A stretch of 5,403 nucleotides of DNA from a bacterium (GTDB lineage: Bacteria > Actinomycetota > Thermoleophilia > Solirubrobacterales > 70-9). This document shows positions 1 to 5,402 of the stretch, in pieces (within the stretch, counting starts at the first letter, position 1; each line of letters opens with the position of its first letter). Made by a program: the position numbers and the translations under genes. The stretch lies in NCBI GenBank assembly GCA_002919115.1, contig PKER01000318.1, forward strand, positions 1 to 5,403, written 5' to 3'. The notes beneath the pieces are model-generated. The model searched no databases. It saw nothing but the letters and a program-made list of their open reading frames with translations, and had not been told where the DNA came from.

Positions 1-415
1 ACTCGTTGATCAGGTCGTGCTCCAGCAGCGCGTGCGCGAGGCGGGCGCCGCCCACCCCCCACTCGCCGTCGCCCTCGGCCTTGAGCGCGCGGACCTCGGC
101 TATCGGGTCGCCGGAGACGAGCCTGGTGTTGCCGACGACCTCGGTGAGCGTGCTCGAGAACACGACCTTGGGCAGCGCCCGCCAGATCCCCGCGAAGTCG
201 CGCTCGACCTCACCCGCCTCGCTCAGGTCGAGGTCCTCCCAGTAGGTCATCGTCTCGTAGAGGTTGCGGCCGAGCAGGTGCCCCTCGAGCCTGCGGGTGC
301 GGTCGTTGTGGAACCGGTGCAGCTCCTCGTCGGGGACCGACCAGTCGATCCCGCCCTCCGGGTCAGCGATGTAGCCGTCGAGGGTCACCCCCATCGCGTA
401 GATCAGCTTGCGCAC
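1..415 (-). CDS. Dihydrofolate reductase family protein (RibD C-terminal domain), 3' end outside window
   Basis: The first 138 codons are present and the rest lies beyond the left edge. The N-terminus reads MRKLIYAMGVTLDGYIAD, the typical opening strand and loop of the RibD-C/DHFR-like fold. It continues through GIDWS (about 22-26), HLLGRNLYETM (about 46-56), LPKVVFSSTL (about 81-90) and GVGGARLAHALLEHDLINE at the break. GVGG is the glycine-rich turn that binds NADPH in this fold. The family is usually about 180-190 residues, so the final strands are missing. Members are presumed NAD(P)H-dependent reductases. Their substrates are mostly unknown, and this is not evidence of a folate-pathway enzyme. 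The start is GTG, chosen because a good ribosome-binding site precedes it and the family N-terminus begins there. It lies 49 bp downstream of the decarboxylase on the same strand, so co-transcription is likely. The fold assignment is firm; the substrate cannot be told. Confidence 0.9.
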   Translation of the reverse strand, partial: MRKLIYAMGVTLDGYIADPEGGIDWSVPDEELHRFHNDRTRRLEGHLLGRNLYETMTYWEDLDLSEAGEVERDFAGIWRALPKVVFSSTLTEVVGNTRLVSGDPIAEVRALKAEGDGEWGVGGARLAHALLEHDLINE

Positions 416-417
416 TC

Positions 418-424
418 TTCCTCC
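418..424 (-). promoter_or_regulatory. Ribosome binding site of the DHFR-like gene
   Basis: Read on the minus strand, GGAGGAA lies just upstream of the GTG codon at 415-413, with four bases between GGAGG and the start. This strong Shine-Dalgarno match supports the GTG start over the in-frame ATG at codon 8, which would remove the conserved first beta strand. Confidence 0.75.
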
Positions 425-464
425 GTTCTCCGTTTCGGAGTAAGACCGGCCCCGGCCGCCCGGC

Positions 465-1763
465 TCATCGCCGCCCCGAACGCCGCACGCTGCGCGCAGC
501 CGCGAGGATCGCCTTCGCCGAGCGCTCGATGTCCTCCGCGGTGGTCTGCCAGCCGACGATCGAGATGCGGATCACCGGCATGTCCTGGAACGTGCTGCCC
601 GACAGCCAGCACGTGCCGTCGCGCTGGATGCGCGCGATGACCTCGTTCGTGGCCTCGGCGTCGTCGGCCACGTGCACCATCACCTGGTTGAGGACGACGT
701 CGTTCGCGACCTCGAGGCCTCCCTCGGCGAGCAGCGCCGCCATGCGGGCCGCGTGGTCGCAGCAGCGGTCGATGAGCTCGGCGACGCCGGCGCGGCCGAG
801 GTGCCGCAGCGCCGCGTACAGCGGCACGCCCCGCGCCCGCCGCGAGAGCTCGGGCACCCAGTCGGCTGCCCACGGGACGTCCGGGTCGTGCGGTGGGATG
901 TAAGGAGAGGTCGAGGCCATCGCCTCCTTGTGGTCCTCGGGGCGGGCGACGATCGCGATCCCGCAGTCGTACGGGACGTTGAGCCACTTGTGCGCGTCAG
1001 TCGCCCAGGAGTCGGCCCCTTCGACCCCCGCGACCAGATGCCGGCGCCGCGGGCTCGCCGCCGCCCACAACCCGAAGGCGCCGTCGACGTGGCACCAGGC
1101 GCCGTGCTCGCGGCAGGCCTCGACCACGTCGGCGAGCGGGTCGAAGCAGCCCGTGTTCACGTTGCCCACCTGGGCGCAGACGATCGCGGGCCCGTCCCAA
1201 TCGTCAAGCGCGGCGCGCAGCGCGTCGACGCGCATGCGGCCCTGGCGGTCGCATGCGATGCCCAGGATCCGGTCCCGTCCCAGGCCGAGCATCCGGCAGG
1301 CGACGCCGATCGTGACGTGCGCCTCGGAGCCGACGAGGACGCGGATCTCGGGCGCCTCGCGCAGCCCGCGTGCCTCCACGTCCCAGCCGCGCTCCGCCAG
1401 CACGGCGTGCCGCGCGGCCGCGAGGCAGGTGAAGTGCGCCATCTGGCAGCCGGTGACGAAGCCCGTGCTCGCGTCCGCCGGCAGCCCGAGCAGCTCCTTC
1501 ACCCAGCGGCCCGCGACCTCCTCCGCGATCGAGGGGGCGGGCGAGACCAGGTAGTTGGTGCCGTTCTGGTCCCACGCGGAGGTGAGCCAGTCCGCGGCCA
1601 CCGCGACCGGCAGCGCGCCGCCCACGACGAAGCCGAAGTAGCGCGGCCCGGCCGAGGCGACCAGGCCCGGCTCCGCGTCGCGGGCGAGCTCGGCGATCAC
1701 CGCGCGCGGGTCCTCGCCCTCGTCGGTCAGCTCGAGGTCGAGCGCGGCGCGCAGCTCCCCCAT
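465..1763 (-). CDS. PLP-dependent group II amino acid decarboxylase-like / aspartate aminotransferase family protein
   Basis: This is a fold-type I pyridoxal-phosphate enzyme related to aromatic-L-amino-acid and glutamate decarboxylases, 432 residues from the first ATG. ASAGPRYFGFVVGG (about 37-50) and the AWDQNGTNYLVSP stretch (about 63-75) are the substrate-side motifs of this group. GFVTGCQMAHFT (101-112) should hold the cofactor phosphate. His149 in SEAH is the expected ring-stacking residue. Asp227 in HVDGAFG should contact the pyridine nitrogen. Lys259 in DAHKW is the Schiff-base lysine. The C-terminal GTCWLSGSTF and RISIVGWQTT motifs are also typical. All catalytic positions are intact, so the enzyme is probably active, but the sequence does not give the substrate. 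The ATG at 1763 has no clear ribosome-binding site, and conserved sequence continues upstream of it to about 1859, so the true start is probably earlier. A DHFR-like gene follows 49 bp downstream. The DGPF/sigma pair is divergent. Confidence 0.9.
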   Translation of the reverse strand: MGELRAALDLELTDEGEDPRAVIAELARDAEPGLVASAGPRYFGFVVGGALPVAVAADWLTSAWDQNGTNYLVSPAPSIAEEVAGRWVKELLGLPADASTGFVTGCQMAHFTCLAAARHAVLAERGWDVEARGLREAPEIRVLVGSEAHVTIGVACRMLGLGRDRILGIACDRQGRMRVDALRAALDDWDGPAIVCAQVGNVNTGCFDPLADVVEACREHGAWCHVDGAFGLWAAASPRRRHLVAGVEGADSWATDAHKWLNVPYDCGIAIVARPEDHKEAMASTSPYIPPHDPDVPWAADWVPELSRRARGVPLYAALRHLGRAGVAELIDRCCDHAARMAALLAEGGLEVANDVVLNQVMVHVADDAEATNEVIARIQRDGTCWLSGSTFQDMPVIRISIVGWQTTAEDIERSAKAILAAARSVRRSGRR

Positions 1764-1859
1764 GCTCGCGCGCTCGCGAACCGGCCGGTCGCCCAGGCTG
1801 GCGACGTACTGCTGCGCCAGCCACGCGGCGTCATCGAGTACCTCGTAGCGGGGGTCGAT
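1764..1859 (-). other. Probable N-terminal coding extension of the decarboxylase without a standard start codon
   Basis: In frame with the decarboxylase, the 32 codons before its first ATG translate to a plausible family N-terminus, including YEVLDDAAWLAQQYVASLGD followed by RPVRERAS. The pattern of an amphipathic helix, then SLxDRPV, then a short link to EELRAAL is usual in this enzyme group. The frame is closed upstream by TAG at 1869-1871. Between that stop and the ATG at 1763 there is no ATG, GTG or TTG; only ATC (1857-1859) and CTG codons could serve. TAGAGT lies seven bases upstream of the ATC on the minus strand and resembles a -10 element, so a nearly leaderless transcript is conceivable. 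Alternatives are a base error or mutation at the original start, or real initiation at 1763 with loss of the helix. Confidence 0.5.
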
Positions 1860-1912
1860 ACTTCGACTCTAAACCCGAGCGGCCGATCCGTCCCGGCCGA
1901 ATTTCAGGACCG

Positions 1913-1938
1913 TGTCGAATTCGGGCTGGCTCGTTCGA
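1913..1938 (+). promoter_or_regulatory. Candidate ECF42-type promoter of the DGPF-sigma operon
   Basis: TGTCGA at 1913-1918 is followed after 17 bases by CGA (1936-1938, then C). As I recall the work on Streptomyces venezuelae ECF42, its target promoters upstream of DGPF genes carry TGTCGA in the -35 region and CGA with T or C in the -10 region. The match, the spacing and the position about 40 bp before the DGPF start all fit. Transcription would start near 1945 and give a leader of roughly 35 bases with a strong ribosome-binding site. This implies that the sigma factor encoded downstream drives its own operon. The link is inferred from motif and context. Confidence 0.6.
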
Positions 1939-1968
1939 CGCATGGGTAGAAGCACCACCGAGACCAAC

Positions 1969-1975
1969 AAGGAGG
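1969..1975 (+). promoter_or_regulatory. Ribosome binding site of the DGPF gene
   Basis: AAGGAGG is followed by five bases and then the ATG at 1981. It is the strongest Shine-Dalgarno match in the window and fixes the start of the DGPF protein at 1981, although an open frame with an earlier ATG extends back to 1912. Confidence 0.85.
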
Positions 1976-1980
1976 CAACG

Positions 1981-2418
1981 ATGCGAGTAATGGTGCTGGT
2001 GAAGGCGAACGAGCAGACCGAGGCCGGCGTGCTGCCCAAGCAGGAGATGCTCGAGGCGATGGGCGCGTTCAACGAGGAGCTCATCAAGGCTGGCGTGATC
2101 CTCGACGGCGACGGGCTGAAGCCCAGCTCGGCGGGCGCGCGCGTGTACTTCTCGGGCGACGAGCGCAAGGTCGTCGACGGGCCGTTCGCCGAGACCAAGG
2201 AGCTGGTCGCGGGCTACTGGATCTGGCAGGTCAAGTCGTTCGACGAGGCGATCGAGTGGGCGAAGCGCATCCCCAACCCCACCGGCGAGGAGTCGTGCGT
2301 GGAGCTCCGCCCGTTCTACGAGCCCGAGGACTTCGGCGAGGAGTTCACGCCGGAGCTCCGCGAGAAGATGGAGGAGATGCGCGCCGAGGAGCAGAAGCTC
2401 CGCGAGGCCGCGCAGTAG
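1981..2418 (+). CDS. DGPF domain (YCII-related) protein, partner of the downstream ECF sigma factor
   Basis: The protein has 145 residues. It opens with MRVMVLVKANEQTEAG, the first strand of the ferredoxin-like YCII/DGPF fold, then a helix (about 23-37) and the LDGDGLKPSSAGARV segment (41-55). The signature DGPF is at 66-69, followed by ETKELVAGYWIWQVKSFDEA (71-90) and a strand ending in VELRPFYEPEDFG. The last 25 or so residues (about 121-145) are rich in Glu, Lys and Arg and probably form a helix. The biochemical role of DGPF proteins is not established. In actinobacteria they are typically encoded beside ECF42 sigma factors and are their transcriptional targets. Here the stop is 18 bp before the sigma start, so both are on one mRNA. 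It is predicted to be soluble and cytoplasmic, with no signal peptide or membrane segment. The family assignment is certain; the function is unknown. Confidence 0.95.
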   Translation: MRVMVLVKANEQTEAGVLPKQEMLEAMGAFNEELIKAGVILDGDGLKPSSAGARVYFSGDERKVVDGPFAETKELVAGYWIWQVKSFDEAIEWAKRIPNPTGEESCVELRPFYEPEDFGEEFTPELREKMEEMRAEEQKLREAAQ

Positions 2419-2436
2419 CGCGAGCGCACCGGGACG

Positions 2437-3705
2437 GTGACGAGGGGCGACGTCAGGGCGACGGTCGAGGCGGTCTGGCGGATCGAGTCCGCCAAGGTGA
2501 TCGCGGCCGTCGCCCGCGTCGTCCGCGACGTCGGCCTCGCCGAGGACCTGGCGCAGGAGGCCTTCGTCGCCGCGCTCGAGCAGTGGCCGACGCAGGGAGT
2601 GCCCGACAACCCGGGCGCCTGGCTCACGGCCACGGCCAAGCACCGCGCCATCGACCGGCTGCGCCGCGCCGAGGTCCACGACCGCAAGGTCGCCGAGCTC
2701 GGCCGCGACGCCGAGCTGCGGCGTGCGATCGAGGACGACCTGGCCGCGGAGGTCGACGACCCGTTCGACGACGACCTGCTGCGGCTGATCTTCACGGCCT
2801 GCCACCCCGTGCTCTCTCCGGAGGCGCGGGTGGCGCTCACGCTGCGGCTGCTCGGCGGGCTTACGACAGAGGAGATCGCCGCCGCCTACCTCAAGCCGCG
2901 CGCCACGATCGCCCAGCGGATCACGCGCGCGAAGCGCACGCTGGCGGCGGCGCGCGTGCCGTTCGAGGTGCCGGGCCGCGACGAGCTCAAGGAGCGGCTC
3001 GCCGCGGTACTCGAGGTCATCTACCTGATCTTCAACGAGGGGTACTCCGCGAGCTCGGGGGAGAACGTCATCCGCCCCGAGCTCATGGAGGAGGCCCTGC
3101 GCCTCGGCCGGATCCTCGCCGAGCTCCTCCCCGACGAGGCCGAGGTCCACGGGCTCGCCGCGCTCATGGAGTTCCAGGCGTCGCGGACGCGGGCGCGCGT
3201 CTCGGCCGACGGCGAGGCGATCCTGCTCGCCGACCAGGACCGCACGCGCTGGGACCGGCTGCTGATCCGCCGCGGCCTGGCGGCGCTGGAGCGCGCCTAC
3301 GCGACCGGCGGCCCGATCGGCCCCTACACCCTCCAGGCGGCGATCGCCGCCTGCCACGCGGTCGCGCCCACGCCGGACGACACCGACTGGGACGGGATCG
3401 TCTCGCTGTACGACGGGCTCGCCCAGATCATGCCCTCGCCGGTCGTCCAGCTGAACCGCGCGGTCGCGGTCAGCATGGCCTCCGGGCCGCAGGAGGCGCT
3501 CAGGCTCGTGGACGAGCTCGCCGGCGAGCCCGCGCTCGCCGAGTACCCGCCGCTGCCCGCCGTCCGCGCCGACCTGCTCGAGCGCCTCGGCCGCAACGAG
3601 GAGGCCGCCGCCGAGTACGAGCGCGCCGCCCTGCTCACCGCGAACACGCGGCGGCGCGCGGAGCTCATGCGGCGGGCCGAGGTGTGCGCGGCTGCGGGGG
3701 CCTGA
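2437..3705 (+). CDS. ECF-family RNA polymerase sigma factor with long C-terminal extension (ECF42 type)
   Basis: At 422 residues this is about twice the length of a minimal ECF sigma factor. Region 2 spans about 12-77 (VWRIESAKVIAAVARVVRD, LAEDLAQEAFVAALEQWP, NPGAWLTATAKHRAIDRLRR). Region 4 spans about 113-170 and includes the helix-turn-helix LTTEEIAAAYLKPRATIAQR. The extension starts near 185 with VLEVIYLIFNEGYSAS (DUF6596), carries the conserved VVQLNRAVAVSM (336-347), and ends in a TPR-like helical pair (about 370-405). This is the ECF42 architecture. Those sigma factors lack a cognate anti-sigma factor, and the extension is reported to be needed for activity. No anti-sigma gene or membrane protein is nearby, which fits. 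The GTG start gives a family-length N-terminus, though its Shine-Dalgarno is weak, suggesting translation coupled to the DGPF gene 18 bp upstream. The inducing signal is unknown. Confidence 0.95.
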   Translation: MTRGDVRATVEAVWRIESAKVIAAVARVVRDVGLAEDLAQEAFVAALEQWPTQGVPDNPGAWLTATAKHRAIDRLRRAEVHDRKVAELGRDAELRRAIEDDLAAEVDDPFDDDLLRLIFTACHPVLSPEARVALTLRLLGGLTTEEIAAAYLKPRATIAQRITRAKRTLAAARVPFEVPGRDELKERLAAVLEVIYLIFNEGYSASSGENVIRPELMEEALRLGRILAELLPDEAEVHGLAALMEFQASRTRARVSADGEAILLADQDRTRWDRLLIRRGLAALERAYATGGPIGPYTLQAAIAACHAVAPTPDDTDWDGIVSLYDGLAQIMPSPVVQLNRAVAVSMASGPQEALRLVDELAGEPALAEYPPLPAVRADLLERLGRNEEAAAEYERAALLTANTRRRAELMRRAEVCAAAGA

Positions 3706-3716
3706 GGCTCGGGGCC

Positions 3717-3741
3717 CGTCGGCTGCGGACCGCCGCCGGCG
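3717..3741. terminator. GC-rich hairpin between convergent genes, possible weak bidirectional terminator
   Basis: CGTCGGC (3717-3723) can pair with GCCGGCG (3735-3741), one pair being G-U, around an 11-base loop that can itself partly pair. It fills most of the 36-bp gap between the sigma stop and the oxidoreductase stop. There is no T tract on either strand, so it is at best a non-canonical terminator. In DNA this GC-rich, such a hairpin may arise by chance. Confidence 0.25.
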
Positions 3742-4674
3742 TCAGGCGAACGCGATCGCGAGCTTGCCTTGCTTGTGCCCGGTCTCGAGCGCGGCGAGCG
3801 CCTCCGGCGCCCGCGCGAGCGGGTAGCTCGCCTGGACGGGGACGCGCAGCGTGCCGTCGGCCAGCAGCGCCCCGAGGCGTTCGAGGCTCTCCGGGGTGGG
3901 GTCTCCCATCACGTTGGTGCGCCCCGGGCCCTCGCCCGCCGCGCAGGTGGCCGAGGCCACGCGCGCGCCGTCCCTGAGCGCGGCGTCGTAGGCGCCGGGC
4001 ACGTAGCTCACGAGGTCCAGCAGGGCGTCGACCCCGTCGGGGAAGCGCTCGCGCACGGCGGCGACGAGGTCGCCCTCGCGGGGCAGGACGACGCTGACGC
4101 CGAGGTCGCGTAGGAAGCCCTCGTCCTGCGGCAGCGCGGGGGCGATGACGTTCGCTCCGGCCCGCGCTGCGAGCTGAACGGCGAGGCTGCCCACGCCGCC
4201 CGTCGCGCCGACGACGAGGACGTCCTCGCCGGGGGTGATCTCAAGCGCCTCGACGGCGGCGATCGCGGCGAGCCCCGCGACCGGCGCTGCGCCCGCGACG
4301 GCCAGGTCGACTCGGTCGGGCACCCGCGCGATCGCCTGGCCGGCGGGGACCGCGATCAGCTCCGCCCACGCCCCCGCGCGGACGGTGGGGGCGGCGGGCA
4401 GCACCACGCCGAAGACCCGGTCGCCGGGCTCGAGGTCGCGGACGGCCGCACCGGCCCGCTCGACCACCCCCGCGAAGTCCCTGCCGAGCGTCACGGGGAA
4501 CTCGTACTCGAGGCCCTCCTTCGCAAGGAGGCCCGCGGCGATCATGTTGTCGCCGGGGTTCGCTGAGGAGGCGTGCACGCGCAGGATGACTTCGTGCTCA
4601 GCCGGGGTGGGCTCGGGAAGGTCGTCGCGGAGCGCCGGCGCGGCGCCGTGGGCGTCGAGCGTGATCGCTTGCAT
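3742..4674 (-). CDS. NADP-dependent medium-chain oxidoreductase, quinone-reductase-like (zinc-independent)
   Basis: The 310-residue protein has the two-domain medium-chain dehydrogenase/reductase layout. The N-terminal GroES-like domain contains MQAITLDAHG, VILRVHASSANPGDNMIAAG (29-48), FPVTLGRDFAGVVERAG (59-75) and LEPGDRVFG (81-89). The Rossmann domain has VLVVGATGGVGSLAVQLAAR (152-171), whose glycines bind the dinucleotide. The C-terminus ends in GHKQGKLAIAF, usual for the family. The cysteine and histidine zinc ligands of alcohol dehydrogenases are absent, placing it with the quinone oxidoreductase-like, NAD(P)H-using group. These enzymes reduce quinones or activated double bonds of enones and often act in detoxification. 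The actual substrate is unknown. The start at 4674 is supported by AGGAGG four bases upstream. The gene is divergent from a MarR regulator and is the obvious target of it, with a palindromic operator in the shared promoter region. Confidence 0.93.
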   Translation of the reverse strand: MQAITLDAHGAAPALRDDLPEPTPAEHEVILRVHASSANPGDNMIAAGLLAKEGLEYEFPVTLGRDFAGVVERAGAAVRDLEPGDRVFGVVLPAAPTVRAGAWAELIAVPAGQAIARVPDRVDLAVAGAAPVAGLAAIAAVEALEITPGEDVLVVGATGGVGSLAVQLAARAGANVIAPALPQDEGFLRDLGVSVVLPREGDLVAAVRERFPDGVDALLDLVSYVPGAYDAALRDGARVASATCAAGEGPGRTNVMGDPTPESLERLGALLADGTLRVPVQASYPLARAPEALAALETGHKQGKLAIAFA

Positions 4675-4678
4675 GGGG

Positions 4679-4684
4679 CCTCCT
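4679..4684 (-). promoter_or_regulatory. Ribosome binding site of the oxidoreductase
   Basis: On the minus strand AGGAGG is followed by four C residues and the ATG at 4674-4672. It supports the chosen start and predicts efficient translation, in contrast to the MarR gene, which has no evident Shine-Dalgarno. Confidence 0.8.
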
Positions 4685-4703
4685 GATTGCGTTATTGCTG
4701 CTT

Positions 4704-4727
4704 AATCGTTTATATATCTAAACGATT
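4704..4727. promoter_or_regulatory. Inverted-repeat operator candidate for the MarR regulator, over divergent promoters
   Basis: AATCGTTTA (4704-4712) and TAAACGATT (4719-4727) form a perfect 9+9 inverted repeat separated by the six bases TATATC. It sits in the only AT-rich stretch of the window, between two divergent genes, one encoding a MarR protein. MarR dimers usually bind imperfect palindromes of about 16-24 bp, so the size fits. A plausible plus-strand promoter is TTGCGT (4687-4692), 18 bases, TATATA (4711-4716). TATATA can equally serve as a -10 in the other direction, with TTAGCG (minus strand, 4738-4733) as a poor -35. Binding here would block both genes. The repeat is seen directly; the bound protein is inferred from position. 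Confidence 0.75.
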
Positions 4728-4732
4728 TACCG

Positions 4733-4745
4733 CGCTAATTTAGCG
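4733..4745. promoter_or_regulatory. Second, shorter inverted repeat just upstream of the MarR start
   Basis: CGCTAA (4733-4738) and TTAGCG (4740-4745) form a perfect 6+6 repeat around a single T, ending eight bases before the MarR ATG. TTAG and CTAA also occur in or near the core of the larger repeat (CTAAAC at 4718-4723). It could be an accessory MarR half-operator covering the leader and start region of the regulator mRNA. Chance cannot be excluded. Confidence 0.4.
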
Positions 4746-4753
4746 GCCCGGCC

Positions 4754-5263
4754 ATGAGTCCCCGATCCGATCCACCGCCGCGCGCAGCCGCGCGCACCTT
4801 CGAGGAGCACGCGGACGGCCCAGCGCTCCAGCTCGCGATCCTCGGCCAGGTCGCGACGAACCGCCTGCGCGCCGCTCACGCCGCGCACGGCCTCACCTCC
4901 CGGCAGTTCCAGGTGCTCGGGCTGCTCCACGACCACGGCGGGCTCGCGCAGAGCGATCTCGCCCGGATCATGGACACGGCGCCGAGCATGCTCGTCACCC
5001 TGCTCAACCCGCTCGAGGCCGAGGGGCTGGTCGAACGCCGGCGCGACCCGGCCGATCGCAGGCGCCATTTCGTCGCGCTCACCAAGGCCGGCGAGATGCG
5101 GTTCATGAGCGCCTCGCAGGCCCACGCAGCGGCGGAGGAAGAGCTCTTCGCATCCCTGGACGACCGCCAGCGCGAACAGCTCCGCGAGCTCCTGCGCGCG
5201 CTCAGGGACGGGCTCGCGCCGAAGGCCCAGGGAGCCTGCCGCACCGAAGGGCCCGCGCGGTGA
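4754..5263 (+). CDS. MarR-family winged helix-turn-helix transcriptional regulator
   Basis: The protein has 169 residues. Helical dimerisation segments flank the DNA-binding core: about 22-45 on the N-terminal side, and about 113-152 on the C-terminal side (EEELFASLDDRQREQLRELL). The winged helix runs from LTSRQFQVLGLLHDHGGLAQ (47-66) through SDLARIMDTAPSMLVTLLNP (67-86), which holds the recognition helix, to the wing VERRRDPADRRRHFVALTKAG (93-113). The DPADRR wing turn is the MarR hallmark. The family represses by default and is released by small phenolic ligands or by oxidation; there is one Cys, in the C-terminal tail (162), so thiol sensing is not evident. ATG at 4754 is the first start after an in-frame TAA at 4736-4738. 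No Shine-Dalgarno is visible, so expression may be low. It most likely regulates itself and the divergent oxidoreductase. Confidence 0.95.
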   Translation: MSPRSDPPPRAAARTFEEHADGPALQLAILGQVATNRLRAAHAAHGLTSRQFQVLGLLHDHGGLAQSDLARIMDTAPSMLVTLLNPLEAEGLVERRRDPADRRRHFVALTKAGEMRFMSASQAHAAAEEELFASLDDRQREQLRELLRALRDGLAPKAQGACRTEGPAR

Positions 5264-5299
5264 GCCCGGTGCCGCAGCGCCCGCCGGAGCGCCTGCATG

Positions 5300-5322
5300 A
5301 AAAAGGCCCCGCTGCGGGGGCC
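5300..5322 (-). terminator. Intrinsic terminator of the tRNA-Phe gene
   Basis: On the minus strand GGCCCC, a six-base loop and GGGGCC (5322-5305) form a perfect 6-bp GC stem followed directly by TTTTT (5304-5300). It begins seven bases after the 3' end of the tRNA. This is the classic Rho-independent form and points unambiguously in the tRNA direction. It may also stop transcription from running into the opposing MarR gene. The bases between the MarR stop and this element show nothing else. Confidence 0.85.
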
Positions 5323-5329
5323 GGGAGAG

Positions 5330-5402
5330 TGGCGAGGGCCGGATTCGAACCGGCGACACCACGATTTTCAGTCGTGTGCTCTACCAACTGAGCTACCTCG
5401 CC
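5330..5402 (-). tRNA. tRNA-Phe (anticodon GAA)
   Basis: The minus strand folds into a complete 73-nt cloverleaf. The acceptor arm GGCGAGG (5402-5396) pairs fully with CCTCGCC (5337-5331). The D arm is GCTC/GAGC with loop AGTTGGTA. The anticodon stem CACGA/TCGTG encloses the loop CTGAAAA, giving anticodon GAA, which reads UUC and UUU. The variable loop is GTGTC. The T arm is GCCGG/CCGGC around TTCGAAT. The discriminator base is A at 5330. The next bases are CTC, so the 3' CCA is not encoded and must be added by the CCA-adding enzyme. All stems are perfectly paired, so the gene should be functional. It reads toward the MarR gene and has its own terminator. Confidence 0.98.

Noticed and set aside
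428..440. Short inverted repeat CTCCG-TTT-CGGAG in the gap between the decarboxylase and the DHFR-like gene
   Set aside because: The 5-bp stem with a 3-base loop has no T tract. It is too weak to call a terminator or operator.
1916..1923. Palindrome CGAATTCG overlapping the -35-like element of the DGPF promoter
   Set aside because: At eight bases it is too short to call a regulator site, and it is explained by the TGTCGA element and its flank.
672..1949. A 425-codon plus-strand frame opposite the decarboxylase
   Set aside because: It has no recognisable motifs and runs antisense to an enzyme whose catalytic residues are all present.
1831..3357. A 508-codon open frame on the minus strand opposite the DGPF and sigma genes
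   Set aside because: It is a compositional shadow of high-GC codons on the other strand. Its translation is a low-complexity Arg/Leu/Glu mix with no family motif, and the plus strand encodes two clear families here.
2256..3977. A 573-codon plus-strand frame overlapping the sigma gene and the end of the oxidoreductase
   Set aside because: The translation is almost entirely Arg, Gly, Pro and Ala, typical of an off-frame reading of GC-rich DNA. It crosses two genes with strong homology signals.
4515..4531. Perfect 7+7 inverted repeat (CCTCCTT, CGC, AAGGAGG) inside the oxidoreductase, which also resembles a plus-strand ribosome-binding site
   Set aside because: It falls in codons for the GLLAKEGLE segment of a well-conserved enzyme. 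No real plus-strand gene follows, so it is most likely coincidental, although it could form a small hairpin in the mRNA.
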